Source: Sphingomonadaceae bacterium (lineage in GTDB: Bacteria; Pseudomonadota; Alphaproteobacteria; Sphingomonadales; Sphingomonadaceae). Taken from it: DNA of 64,000 bases. Under the pieces are notes generated by a model that made no database searches, was not told the DNA's origin, and saw only the letters and a program-made list of their open reading frames with translations. Location: positions 1-64,000 of the forward strand of contig CANFXW010000008.1 of the NCBI GenBank assembly GCA_947451145.1. The letters run 5' to 3'. Both the position numbers and the translations under genes were made by a program. Positions 1 to 7,275 of the stretch are shown one piece after another (within the stretch, counting starts at the first letter, position 1; every line of letters begins with the position of its first letter).

Positions 1-29
1 GTTGTCCGGCGAATGCATCAATGCGCAGA

Positions 30-1058
30 TCAGCTTTCGAGCATCATCCCGTAGTCGCGGAAAATGTCATAGCACTTTCCGTTGACGACCATCAGCCGGT
101 CATCCTTGTCGAGCCCCAGCTTGCGCCGCAGCATTCTTACCACGGTCGTCTGGCTCGGGCCGGGAAGGCCATGGATTCCGGCCAGCACTTCGGGGTTATG
201 CGCGAAGATGCTGTCGATCAGGATGTCGAGGTTCTGCGGGTGATAGCCAAAACCCATGAACACGATGCGCTGTGATTTCAGCATGGCATTGCGCACCTCG
301 GTCAAGGCCTTGTTATCGCGCATCAATTCACTGGCGGTGCGGATCTGGTTGATCAGATTGCCCATGTTCCACGGGTTTTCATCTCCCCAGGCCACGTCCG
401 GGCCTTCGCCCTTTTGCCAGGGCAGACGGCCTATCGTGCCATAGGGGTGGACGATCCGCAGGTGCTCCGAAACGATGCGCTGGGCTTCAAGCAGGGTCAT
501 GCCATAGGCGGTCATCAGCGCGTAGGGCAGGAAGTGCTCTACCGAACGGTCATAATTGAACGATATAATCGCAAGGTTTTCAAAGCACTGGTGCACCTTG
601 CTGCGCGGTACGCCGGTGGTCATCAGCTTGCCCAATTCGAGCAACCAGAAATCGCCAGCCTGCAGCGGCAGTTCGCCGGGAACGCGCGGGGCCGGGCGCA
701 GGTTGCTGCGCGCCTCTCCCTGACAGATGAAGTGGGCGATGGCGAGCTTGCCGCAGATCGTAACCAGCGGGTTATCATCGTTTTGCTCGATGACCGTATC
801 GATCATCTTGCTCATGCGTGATGAAATGCGCAGGCGCTCGGTTGCCTCGTAAAGCTTTTCCTGGGTGTGCCCCGGTCGTTCCCCGAGCTTGCTGAGGTGG
901 CGCAGGAGCATCGATGAATCCTTGGTCATCTGCTCGCCGCCAAAGCGATAGAAGTCATAGGCTTGTGCGGTGCGGTCAAGCAGCTCGGGGCCAGAGGGCA
1001 TGTGCATTTCCTGGCTCGCCCCGGCCCCGACAATCAATGTTGTCTTGGTCCTGATCAT
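30..1058 (-). CDS. SIR2-like domain protein (putative NAD-binding/NADase)
   Basis: This 342-residue protein opens with a Rossmann-like GAGAS loop (residues 11-15). It carries FNYD (N168, D170) followed by HPYG (H204), and late in the chain VFMGFGYHPQNLDIL. These are hallmarks of SIR2_2/SIR2-like proteins. In that family the Asn/His pair matches NAD-hydrolysing residues of defence-type SIR2 proteins such as ThsA. No zinc-binding Cys cluster of true sirtuin deacylases is seen. No membrane segment or signal peptide is visible. The gene stands alone on its right side, with about 105 bases before the next gene, and its left neighbour lies outside the window. A role in phage defence is inference only; a housekeeping NAD-binding function is equally open. 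Confidence 0.75.
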   Translation of the reverse strand: MIRTKTTLIVGAGASQEMHMPSGPELLDRTAQAYDFYRFGGEQMTKDSSMLLRHLSKLGERPGHTQEKLYEATERLRISSRMSKMIDTVIEQNDDNPLVTICGKLAIAHFICQGEARSNLRPAPRVPGELPLQAGDFWLLELGKLMTTGVPRSKVHQCFENLAIISFNYDRSVEHFLPYALMTAYGMTLLEAQRIVSEHLRIVHPYGTIGRLPWQKGEGPDVAWGDENPWNMGNLINQIRTASELMRDNKALTEVRNAMLKSQRIVFMGFGYHPQNLDILIDSIFAHNPEVLAGIHGLPGPSQTTVVRMLRRKLGLDKDDRLMVVNGKCYDIFRDYGMMLES

Positions 1059-1164
1059 GCCGCTCGCACCTATCTGTCATCCCAATAGCCACCGCCGGGC
1101 GGAATCCCGGACTTGCGCCTCCGGCTTAGGACTTAATGGTTAACGCAGGGCTAAAGAATGCCCC

Positions 1165-2055
1165 TTAGTCAATTAGATCAGCGCCATATGGGTTTGCCGC
1201 AGGTATGCCGTTTTCGAGGCTCCATTTATCCAGATCATCATAGCAAGCTTCGACTACCGCAGCATAGGTCTGGGCAAACAGTGCACGCTGTTCGGCGTGG
1301 TCGAAAACGAAAGGCCGGTTGTTCTTCACCGCGTTGAGCACAATCGGTGCGATGTCCTCGGGCCGGTAGAATGGCATGGAAGCGTGGGTCTTGTCGCCGC
1401 CGGCGAATTGCACCTCGGCAACCGGTTCGGGTCCGCCGAATTTCTGGGGGCGGTAGGTACCGTTGTTGGCCTTCATCCCCGATGCCACTCCGCCGGGGCA
1501 ATAGCTTGTGGTGAAGACATTTTGCGGCTTCATCTCGATGGCGAGGTTCATCATCATGCCGATGATCCCCATCTTCGCCGCCGAATAGGGCACGTGCACC
1601 GGCATCCAGCCGGGCAGCAGTCCCGCCATCGATGCCGTCGCGCACACATGCCCGCCGCCCGCCGCGATCATGCCCGGCAGAAAGGCGCGGGTGGTGTTCA
1701 TCACCCCCATCAGGTTGACCTGGATGATCCAGTCCACGTCCTCGTCCGACATGTCGGTAAGGTGGGTGAAGCTCGTCGCACCGGCATTGGCAAAGACCAG
1801 TTGCACCGGCCCAAGCGCCGCAACAGCAGCATCGCGCATCGTTGATATGGAAACCCGTTCACATACATCGCAGTGCAGGGCCACGGCCTCTCCGCCCGCA
1901 TCACGGATTGCGGTGGCCACAGCCTCGGCCTTTTCGTGCTGGATGTCGGTAACCGCTACCCGCGCACCCCGCCGCGCCAGCTCCTTGGCGAGCCCCATGC
2001 CGATGCCCGATCCGCCGCCGGTAACAACCGCTGCCTTGCCCGCGATCTCTGTCAC
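1165..2055 (-). CDS. SDR family NAD(P)-dependent oxidoreductase
   Basis: A classical short-chain dehydrogenase of 296 residues. The cofactor loop TGGGSGIG lies at residues 12-19, followed by FANAG and the catalytic YSAAK. It should be a soluble NAD(P)-dependent oxidoreductase of an alcohol or ketone; the substrate cannot be read from the sequence. The ORF track extends upstream with a basic MKPNRRNKRRGR stretch. The GTG at 2055 is preferred because GGGAG lies a few bases upstream and the protein then begins right before the SDR fold (VTEIAGKAAVVTGG). The C-terminal part is longer than in minimal SDRs and is typical of uncharacterised sphingomonad members. It is encoded on the same strand as cdd, about 76 bases downstream of it. 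Confidence 0.88.
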   Translation of the reverse strand: MTEIAGKAAVVTGGGSGIGMGLAKELARRGARVAVTDIQHEKAEAVATAIRDAGGEAVALHCDVCERVSISTMRDAAVAALGPVQLVFANAGATSFTHLTDMSDEDVDWIIQVNLMGVMNTTRAFLPGMIAAGGGHVCATASMAGLLPGWMPVHVPYSAAKMGIIGMMMNLAIEMKPQNVFTTSYCPGGVASGMKANNGTYRPQKFGGPEPVAEVQFAGGDKTHASMPFYRPEDIAPIVLNAVKNNRPFVFDHAEQRALFAQTYAAVVEACYDDLDKWSLENGIPAANPYGADLID

Positions 2056-2131
2056 ACACGCTCTCCCGCGCCGCTTATTGCGACGATTGGGTTTCATTAT
2101 CCGGAGAGATCAAGGCCTATTCAAGTGCGCC

Positions 2132-2554
2132 CTATTCAAGCGCGCTGGGGCCGAATGCCCGCGGCAGCAATTCTGATAGCCGCAGCTCCAGCACATCGCT
2201 CTCGCCCACGCACCAGACCAGCGGGTCGGTGCTGCCGAGTTGCGCTACTTCGTTGAGCATCTGGCGGCAGCGGCCACAGGGGGTTACCGGATCGCCAGCG
2301 CCGACGTGCCCCACCTTGCCGCCGATCACCGCGACCGCCTGCAGCCCGCCGCGCTTACCCTCGGCCATGGCTTTGCCCACGGCGACAGTCTCGGCGCAGA
2401 GCGTTAGGCCATAGCTGGCGTTCTCGACATTGGCGCCGGTCACTACCGAGCCATCGGCAAAGGCCAGCGCCGCACCGACGTGGAAGTTGGAATAGGGCGC
2501 ATAGGCCGTGCTGGCGGCCTGCCGGGCAGCTGCGATCAGGGCGTCTTTATCCAT
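2132..2554 (-). CDS. cdd: cytidine deaminase
   Basis: A 140-residue homotetramer-type cytidine deaminase that converts cytidine and deoxycytidine to the uridines in pyrimidine salvage. The zinc site is plain: the CAE motif (TLCAETVAV) supplies one Cys and the proton-shuttle Glu, and TPCGRCRQ supplies the other two Cys. The N-terminal YAPYSNFHVGAAL is the family signature. Length matches the short bacterial form. It lies 11 bases after the GH25-like gene on the same strand, so the two may be cotranscribed, although no functional link is known. Regulation cannot be read. Confidence 0.95.
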   Translation of the reverse strand: MDKDALIAAARQAASTAYAPYSNFHVGAALAFADGSVVTGANVENASYGLTLCAETVAVGKAMAEGKRGGLQAVAVIGGKVGHVGAGDPVTPCGRCRQMLNEVAQLGSTDPLVWCVGESDVLELRLSELLPRAFGPSALE

Positions 2555-2565
2555 GGGCTTGGTTC

Positions 2566-3267
2566 CTATCGCTGCAAGACAACCCAGCGCAGCGGCTTGT
2601 CATCGGCGTCGGTCATCAGGCGGTCATTCGCGGTCCACAGGATCCACGGCCGTCCGGCATAGTCAGGCTCAAGCCGTGTTCGCACAAGCCACAACTTGCG
2701 ACCCAGCGCATGGGCTATGTGATAGCGGCGCTCAAAGCGGGATGACAGCTTGAGGATGACCGACTTTCCAGCGTGGTTTTCCACCTGGTTGAGGAAGGTC
2801 ATAAGCTCGCTGGTCACCGCCGCATCGCTGACGGGTGAGGGGCAATCGTCGGCCAGCCGGTCGAGATCGACTGCGGGCGGCAGCAGCTTGGAATCGCGCG
2901 GCACCACGGTGACGAAATTGGCCGCCTGTTTGTCCGCAGGCTGGCAGGGATCATAGAGATGCACCGCGCCCACCTGCAGGTGGGCGGCGCGGGCGTCTTC
3001 GAGATTTTTGACAAAGGCATTGTCGCGGGCAAAGGCGCTGGCCGAGGCATCGAGATAGACGAAGTCGGTGCCGATGGTCTTGAGCGCGGTCCAGTCCATC
3101 GCGCCGTCTGCTGCGCTGACTTCGGCGCCTTGCACCGAATAGTCCTGCCGCGATGGCATCCAGCCACGCAGGTGCCACCACAGCACCACAAAGCCTGCCA
3201 ACAGCACCAGCACTGCCAGCGCCGCAAGGCGCAGCCGCCATCGGCTTGTCGGTTTCCGCCTTGCCAT
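2566..3267 (-). CDS. membrane-anchored GH25-like (lysozyme-fold) protein
   Basis: A 233-residue protein with a short basic N-terminus and one hydrophobic segment (about residues 11-30) that should anchor it in the inner membrane facing the periplasm. The rest follows the GH25 (Chalaropsis-type lysozyme) pattern: a GxxVS start strand, GAMDW, FVYL, a VGAVHLYDP strand and LPPAVDLD. In active GH25 enzymes the first strand carries an Asp and the later strand a D-x-E. Here these read E (GAEVS) and D-L-D, so both catalytic positions look conservatively changed. A cell-wall role is likely from the fold, but muramidase activity is doubtful. AAGGG upstream supports the ATG. Confidence 0.7.
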   Translation of the reverse strand: MARRKPTSRWRLRLAALAVLVLLAGFVVLWWHLRGWMPSRQDYSVQGAEVSAADGAMDWTALKTIGTDFVYLDASASAFARDNAFVKNLEDARAAHLQVGAVHLYDPCQPADKQAANFVTVVPRDSKLLPPAVDLDRLADDCPSPVSDAAVTSELMTFLNQVENHAGKSVILKLSSRFERRYHIAHALGRKLWLVRTRLEPDYAGRPWILWTANDRLMTDADDKPLRWVVLQR

Positions 3268-3288
3268 TGTTTTGCGCCCTTGCCTCTC

Positions 3289-3771
3289 TCAGCCTCTGAT
3301 ATGCAGGACGCAGATCAGGGTAAAGAGGCGTCGTGCCGTAGCATGGTCGGTTTCGATCTTGCCTTCCAGCTTTTCCAGCAGCATTTCCGAAGCTTCGTTG
3401 TGGACACCGCGGCGCGCCATATCGATGGTTTCGATCTCGGCAGCGCTGGCCTTGCGCACCGCCTGATAATACGAATCGCAGATTGCGAAATATTCGCGGA
3501 CCGGGCGGCGAAAGCGGCCAAGGCCGAGGATCAGCGTTTCGACCAGATTGCCGCCGGTGTCCGATATATCCATCTGCAGGCGCCCCTCGTGAACCGACAG
3601 GCGCAATTTGTAGGGGCCCTCGTGCCCCGCAGCGAAAGCGCGGGCCGGTTTGAAGGTGTTTTCCTCGATCAGATCGAACATGGCGATCCGGCGTTCCTGC
3701 TCGATATCGGCGTTGCGCCACAGGATGGTCGCCTCGTCGAGTTCGATCTCGGAAATGCGCGGGTCGGACAT
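3289..3771 (-). CDS. UPF0262 family protein
   Basis: A 160-residue soluble protein matching the alphaproteobacterial UPF0262 family. Recognisable blocks are EQERRIAMFDLIEENTF, the REYFAICDSYYQA segment, the MARRGVHNE motif and the C-terminal ATARRLFTLICVLHIRG. No biochemical function is known for the family. The ORF track starts 29 codons earlier, but the conserved family begins near MSDPRISEIELDE, so the ATG at 3771 is chosen. It is transcribed divergently from dnaB, and the shared 125-base spacer holds a DnaA-box-like dyad. The GH25-like gene follows on the same strand after 21 bases. Confidence 0.88.
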   Translation of the reverse strand: MSDPRISEIELDEATILWRNADIEQERRIAMFDLIEENTFKPARAFAAGHEGPYKLRLSVHEGRLQMDISDTGGNLVETLILGLGRFRRPVREYFAICDSYYQAVRKASAAEIETIDMARRGVHNEASEMLLEKLEGKIETDHATARRLFTLICVLHIRG

Positions 3772-3810
3772 GGGGATCGTTTCGCAGATGCAACAATGGA
3801 GGGCAAGTGG

Positions 3811-3844
3811 CGGAATATCATCCACACCCTGTGGATTAATTCCG
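3811..3844. promoter_or_regulatory. nested dyad with two inverted DnaA-box-like sequences upstream of dnaB
   Basis: TCATCCACA (3818-3826) and TGTGGATTA (3830-3838) face each other across a CCC spacer. Each differs at one base from the DnaA box TTATCCACA or its complement. An outer pair CGGAAT (3811-3816) and ATTCCG (3839-3844) extends the dyad. It lies 53 bases before the dnaB start and 40 bases before the UPF0262 start. DnaA control of one or both genes is inference; the dyad could also be bound by another regulator. Confidence 0.5.
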
Positions 3845-3896
3845 CGATCAATTCCCATTGCGCGGAGCCAGCAAGCGGAGCATCAACCGGCCACTT

Positions 3897-5417
3897 ATGG
3901 CCGAACAAGCAATCCCTCTCCGCACGCCTGACGCTGCCGAACCGCTAATCCGCGCGCTGCCCTCGAATATCGAGGCCGAAGCCGCCTTTCTGGGCGCAGT
4001 GCTGATCGATAACCGGGTGATCGAGGAACTGAACACCCCGCTGCGGCCCGATCATTTCTTCGAACCGGTTCATGCCCGCATCTATGAGCGGGTGCTGAGC
4101 CTGCTCGATCGCAAGGCCGTGGTCACGCCGGTAACTCTGCGCCCCTATTTCGAGGCTGACGAGGCCTTGAAAGGACTGGGCGGCGTTACCTATCTCGCCC
4201 GCCTGACCGCAGACGGACAAGGCCTCCTCGCCCCGCGCGAACTGGCCGAGCAGATCTATGAACTGGCGCTGCTGCGCGAACTGGTCTCGGTGGGCCGCAC
4301 GCTGGTGACCAAGGCGATGGACACCTCGGAATCGGTCGCCCCGCTTGAGCAGATCACCGAGGCAGAGGCCGCGCTCTATGCCGTGGCCGATGGTGCGAGC
4401 AACCAGCAGCAGGCGCAAAACTTTGGCGAGGCGACCCGCACCGCGATCATGGCGATCGAAAAGGCGCTGAATTCCGGCGGCCACATCGCGGGCAAGACCA
4501 CCGGGCTTACCTCGGTGAACGAGAAGATCGGCGGCCTGCACGATAGCGACCTGATCATCCTTGCCGGGCGCCCGGGTATGGGCAAGACCTCGCTCGCCAC
4601 CAACATCGCCTTCAACGCGGCGAGCCGTCTGCAGAATGACCTGGCTGCCGGGATCGAGGAAAAGGCCTCGGTCGGCGCGGCCTGCGCATTCTTCAGTCTG
4701 GAAATGAGCGCCGACCAGCTCGCCACGCGTATCCTCGCCGAGCAGGCCGGGATCAGCAGCGAGAGCCTGCGCACTGGGCGGATCAGCCGCGATGACTTCC
4801 AGCAGCTGTCTTTCGCCAGCCAGCGCCTCGCCGAGCTGCCGCTTTATATTGACGATACCCCGGCGCTCACCATTGCGGCGCTGCGTGCCCGGGCGCGGCG
4901 TCTGAAGCGCAAGCACAACATCGGCCTGATCGTGGTTGACTATCTCCAGCTGCTGCAAGGCACCGGGCGTGCCAGCGACAACCGGGTGAACGAAATCTCG
5001 GAAATCAGCCGTGGTCTGAAGACGCTCGCCAAGGAGCTGCAGGTTCCGGTGATCGCGCTCTCGCAGCTCAGCCGTGCGGTGGAGCAACGCGAAGACAAGA
5101 AGCCGATGCTGTCAGACCTGCGCGAATCGGGCTCGATCGAGCAGGACGCCGATATGGTCTGGTTCGTGTTCCGCGAGGACTATTACGTCAACAACACCGA
5201 ACCCAAGCTGCCGACCGAGAGCGATCCGGCCGATGTCCACGAGAAGTATGAAGCCTGGCGGCAGAAGATGGAGCAGGTCACGGGCCTTGCCGAACTGATC
5301 GTCGCCAAGCAGCGTCATGGTTCCACGGGCCGCGTGCGTCTGCGCTTTGAGGCGCGCATCACCCGCTTCTCTGACCTTGCGCCCGACGATATGCGCGGCG
5401 CTGTTTATGATGACTGA
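3897..5417 (+). CDS. dnaB: replicative DNA helicase DnaB
   Basis: Hexameric replicative helicase that unwinds DNA at the fork and recruits primase. The protein has 506 residues from the ATG at 3897, which is preferred over the track start because the spurious first 13 codons are not DnaB-like. The N-terminal DnaB domain (about 20-125) contains PSNIEAEAAFLGAVL. The RecA-like domain has Walker A GRPGMGKT (residues 224-231), FFSLEM, Walker B LIVVDYLQLL, and the SGSIEQDADMVWFVFREDYY segment. About twenty residues after the Walker A helix (QNDLAAGIEEKA region) form an insert common in alphaproteobacterial DnaB. No intein is present. rpoZ follows in the same direction from its own promoter. Confidence 0.97.
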   Translation: MAEQAIPLRTPDAAEPLIRALPSNIEAEAAFLGAVLIDNRVIEELNTPLRPDHFFEPVHARIYERVLSLLDRKAVVTPVTLRPYFEADEALKGLGGVTYLARLTADGQGLLAPRELAEQIYELALLRELVSVGRTLVTKAMDTSESVAPLEQITEAEAALYAVADGASNQQQAQNFGEATRTAIMAIEKALNSGGHIAGKTTGLTSVNEKIGGLHDSDLIILAGRPGMGKTSLATNIAFNAASRLQNDLAAGIEEKASVGAACAFFSLEMSADQLATRILAEQAGISSESLRTGRISRDDFQQLSFASQRLAELPLYIDDTPALTIAALRARARRLKRKHNIGLIVVDYLQLLQGTGRASDNRVNEISEISRGLKTLAKELQVPVIALSQLSRAVEQREDKKPMLSDLRESGSIEQDADMVWFVFREDYYVNNTEPKLPTESDPADVHEKYEAWRQKMEQVTGLAELIVAKQRHGSTGRVRLRFEARITRFSDLAPDDMRGAVYDD

Positions 5418-5438
5418 GCTCTGCTGCAAGTGATTTCC

Positions 5439-5466
5439 TTGACTTTTGGCAGGGCACACCCTAGCT
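5439..5466 (+). promoter_or_regulatory. candidate promoter for rpoZ
   Basis: TTGACT (5439-5444) and CTAGCT (5461-5466) are separated by 16 bases. This is close to the alphaproteobacterial housekeeping pattern, with a strong -35 and a GC-tolerant -10. It lies between dnaB and rpoZ, with a GGAG ribosome site just before the rpoZ ATG. Confidence 0.45.
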
Positions 5467-5507
5467 GCGCATCCTTCCCGAGATTCTCGTATTAGTCGGA
5501 GTGCCCT

Positions 5508-5852
5508 ATGGCGCGCGTTACTGTTGAAGATTGCGTAGACAAGGTTCCCAACCGTTTTGACCTCGTCCTGCTTGCGGCGCAGCGCGCCCGCGAGATTTCG
5601 GGCGGCGCCGAGCTGACGATTGATCGTGACCGTGACAAGAACCCGGTTGTGGCCCTGCGCGAAATCGCCGAGCAGACCATCGTCCCGACCCAGCTTAACG
5701 AAACGCTGGTCACCTCGCTGCAGCGCGTTCTGCCTGAGGATGACGACGAGGTGGATGACATTGGTTCGCTCAGCCAGTCGGCCGAAGCCCTGCGCATCAC
5801 TGCCGCAGCTCCGGTTCGCAACACCTCGCTGGGTGGCGACTACGACGGCTGA
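5508..5852 (+). CDS. rpoZ: DNA-directed RNA polymerase subunit omega
   Basis: A 114-residue omega subunit that binds the beta-prime subunit and assists RNA polymerase assembly and ppGpp response. The N-terminal [20 protein letters not shown] and the AAQRAREI segment are the family core. The acidic DEDDDEV-type tail and variable C-terminus are usual for alphaproteobacteria. GGAG lies six bases before the ATG. It is monocistronic, with its own upstream promoter and an immediate intrinsic terminator. The usual neighbour spoT/rel is absent, so the locus order differs from that of enterobacteria. Confidence 0.97.
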   Translation: MARVTVEDCVDKVPNRFDLVLLAAQRAREISGGAELTIDRDRDKNPVVALREIAEQTIVPTQLNETLVTSLQRVLPEDDDEVDDIGSLSQSAEALRITAAAPVRNTSLGGDYDG

Positions 5853-5869
5853 TTTCAGCAAATAATCAC

Positions 5870-5910
5870 AAAAAAGCCCGCGTGACCTATCCGGTTCCGC
5901 GGGCTTTTTT
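5870..5910 (+). terminator. intrinsic terminator after rpoZ
   Basis: A perfect 13-bp inverted repeat, AAAAAAGCCCGCG (5870-5882) and CGCGGGCTTTTTT (5898-5910), with a 15-base loop and a run of T at the 3' side. It begins 18 bases after the rpoZ stop. The A tract on the other arm would also let it work in reverse. Confidence 0.93.
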
Positions 5911-5992
5911 GTGCCTTTTCAATCGAACCTGACGCGAATTTGACAAGTGCAAACCAGCCTGATCTGCTGCGCCGGATTGGGGGGACAATTAC

Positions 5993-6751
5993 ATGGACAA
6001 AGTGCCTTTTGCCGCGCGTCACAAATGGGACAGCCGTTTCTGGTTCGTCTTTCTGGCAACAACGTGGTTTGCGATCGCAATGGGCTTCTGGATCCCGATC
6101 AAGCTGCGCTTCACCGGCCATGCTGACTATCCCCCACCGTGGATTCTGGTCATCCACGTGTGGTCCTATTTCGGCTGGATTGCCTTGCTGACCCTGCAGA
6201 CTTTTCTGGTCGGAACCGGGCGCACAAGCGTTCACCGCAAGCTGGGCATTCTGGGCGCGATCATCGCGGTGTTCGTGTCTTTTTCGGGCCTCTTTGCCGA
6301 AGTCTACAGCCAGCGCTTCTATGCGCCGCAAGACCCTGAGAATATCCGCTTCTTCATGGTGCCGGTCTATGCCTCGGTGGTCTTCGGCAGCTTTGTGCTG
6401 CTCGCCTTCATCAAGCGGCGCGATCCGGCATCGCACAAGCGCTTGATCCTGCTGGGCACCAGTGCCGTCGTTGCCGGACCCTATGCGCGCTGGTGGGGGC
6501 ATAGCATCGAGACAGTGACCGGACACGGCGTGATGGGCACGGTCGTCAAGTACTACACCGGCATGGAGCTGATCCTCGCCGCTGCGGTGATCTATGATCT
6601 GATGACGCGCGGACAGGTGCACAAGGTTTACCGCTGGGGTGTTCCGGTGATCATCGCCCTACAGTTGGTCGGCAGCCTTGTCTGGCATTCGGACTGGTGG
6701 CCACCGGTCGGGCGTGACCTGTTGGGATTGGCACCCGTCGCCGTGCAATAG
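5993..6751 (+). CDS. conserved multi-pass membrane protein
   Basis: A 252-residue integral membrane protein with about seven hydrophobic segments. The fragments VHRKLGILG, HVWSYFGWIALL and the late YYTGMELILAAAVIYDLM resemble small sphingomonad membrane proteins related to the DUF2306 / cytochrome-b561-like class, in which conserved His face the membrane. Family assignment is tentative. No signal peptide precedes the first segment. The gene is monocistronic between the rpoZ terminator and a convergent secreted-protein gene. A 13-base tandem duplication spans its stop codon. No function can be stated. Confidence 0.7.
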   Translation: MDKVPFAARHKWDSRFWFVFLATTWFAIAMGFWIPIKLRFTGHADYPPPWILVIHVWSYFGWIALLTLQTFLVGTGRTSVHRKLGILGAIIAVFVSFSGLFAEVYSQRFYAPQDPENIRFFMVPVYASVVFGSFVLLAFIKRRDPASHKRLILLGTSAVVAGPYARWWGHSIETVTGHGVMGTVVKYYTGMELILAAAVIYDLMTRGQVHKVYRWGVPVIIALQLVGSLVWHSDWWPPVGRDLLGLAPVAVQ

Positions 6752-6765
6752 GGCCGTGCAATAGG
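6740..6765. repeat. 13-bp perfect tandem duplication over a stop codon
   Basis: GCCGTGCAATAGG occurs twice in direct succession (6740-6752 and 6753-6765). The first copy contains the TAG stop of the upstream membrane-protein gene, so the second copy is untranslated. It looks like a simple replication-slippage duplication. Confidence 0.9.
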
Positions 6766-6777
6766 ATCGCGCCGTGC

Positions 6778-7158
6778 CTACTTCGGGCAGGGATAGCGCC
6801 TGCTGAGCATATCGGCGATCGCCTGCTTCAGGCTGACGCTTTGTCGTGCGGCTGCCGGATAGCTTTCCAGATGGGCCATGAACTGGTCAGAGCCCAGCTT
6901 GGTGCCCTGCGGCGGGCAACTGCTGGGATGGCCGCTGGCTTTCTCCTGCATAAGGCGAGCTCTGTAGGCCTGCGCGGCACCCATGGCTTCCGATTTCAGT
7001 AGGCCGATGTCTGATGAGAACATGGCAGCGATGCCCCTGGCCTTGAGCGCATTGGCTTTGGCAAGGAAGGTCGCGACGTTCATGTCCCCCGGCGCGGCGG
7101 CAGCGGGTACGGTAAGCGTCAGGCCAATCAAGGCGGCGGCAAGCGTAATCGGCTTCAA
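6778..7158 (-). CDS. small secreted hypothetical protein (TTG start)
   Basis: A 126-residue protein with a clear Sec signal peptide (MKPITLAAALIGLTLTVPAAAAPG), hence periplasmic. The mature part is helical, contains the segment CPPQGTKLGSDQFMAHLESYP, and ends in RRYPCPK. The two Cys could form a disulfide. I do not recognise a named family. The ORF track starts 21 codons earlier, but the TTG at 7158 is strongly supported: CAGGAGAAT lies six to seven bases upstream and the signal peptide begins exactly there. It is divergent from the DUF3667 gene and convergent with the preceding membrane-protein gene. Confidence 0.75.
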   Translation of the reverse strand: MKPITLAAALIGLTLTVPAAAAPGDMNVATFLAKANALKARGIAAMFSSDIGLLKSEAMGAAQAYRARLMQEKASGHPSSCPPQGTKLGSDQFMAHLESYPAAARQSVSLKQAIADMLSRRYPCPK

Positions 7159-7275
7159 CTCAATTCTCCTGATTGGCCGCGCGAACACTCGGCCATCACG
7201 CCTTTCCCCGGCATGAACCACTTGGCGGCATGATAATTCAAGCTATTGTCATGGGAAGGGCAAAAGGACAGGCGG

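Noticed and set aside
30-1058. True sirtuin deacylase
   Set aside because: The four-Cys zinc motif and the sirtuin catalytic HG context are missing; it fits the SIR2-like NADase type better.
3945-5087. 380-residue minus-strand ORF over dnaB
   Set aside because: Antisense shadow in high-GC DNA; DnaB motifs are clear on the plus strand.
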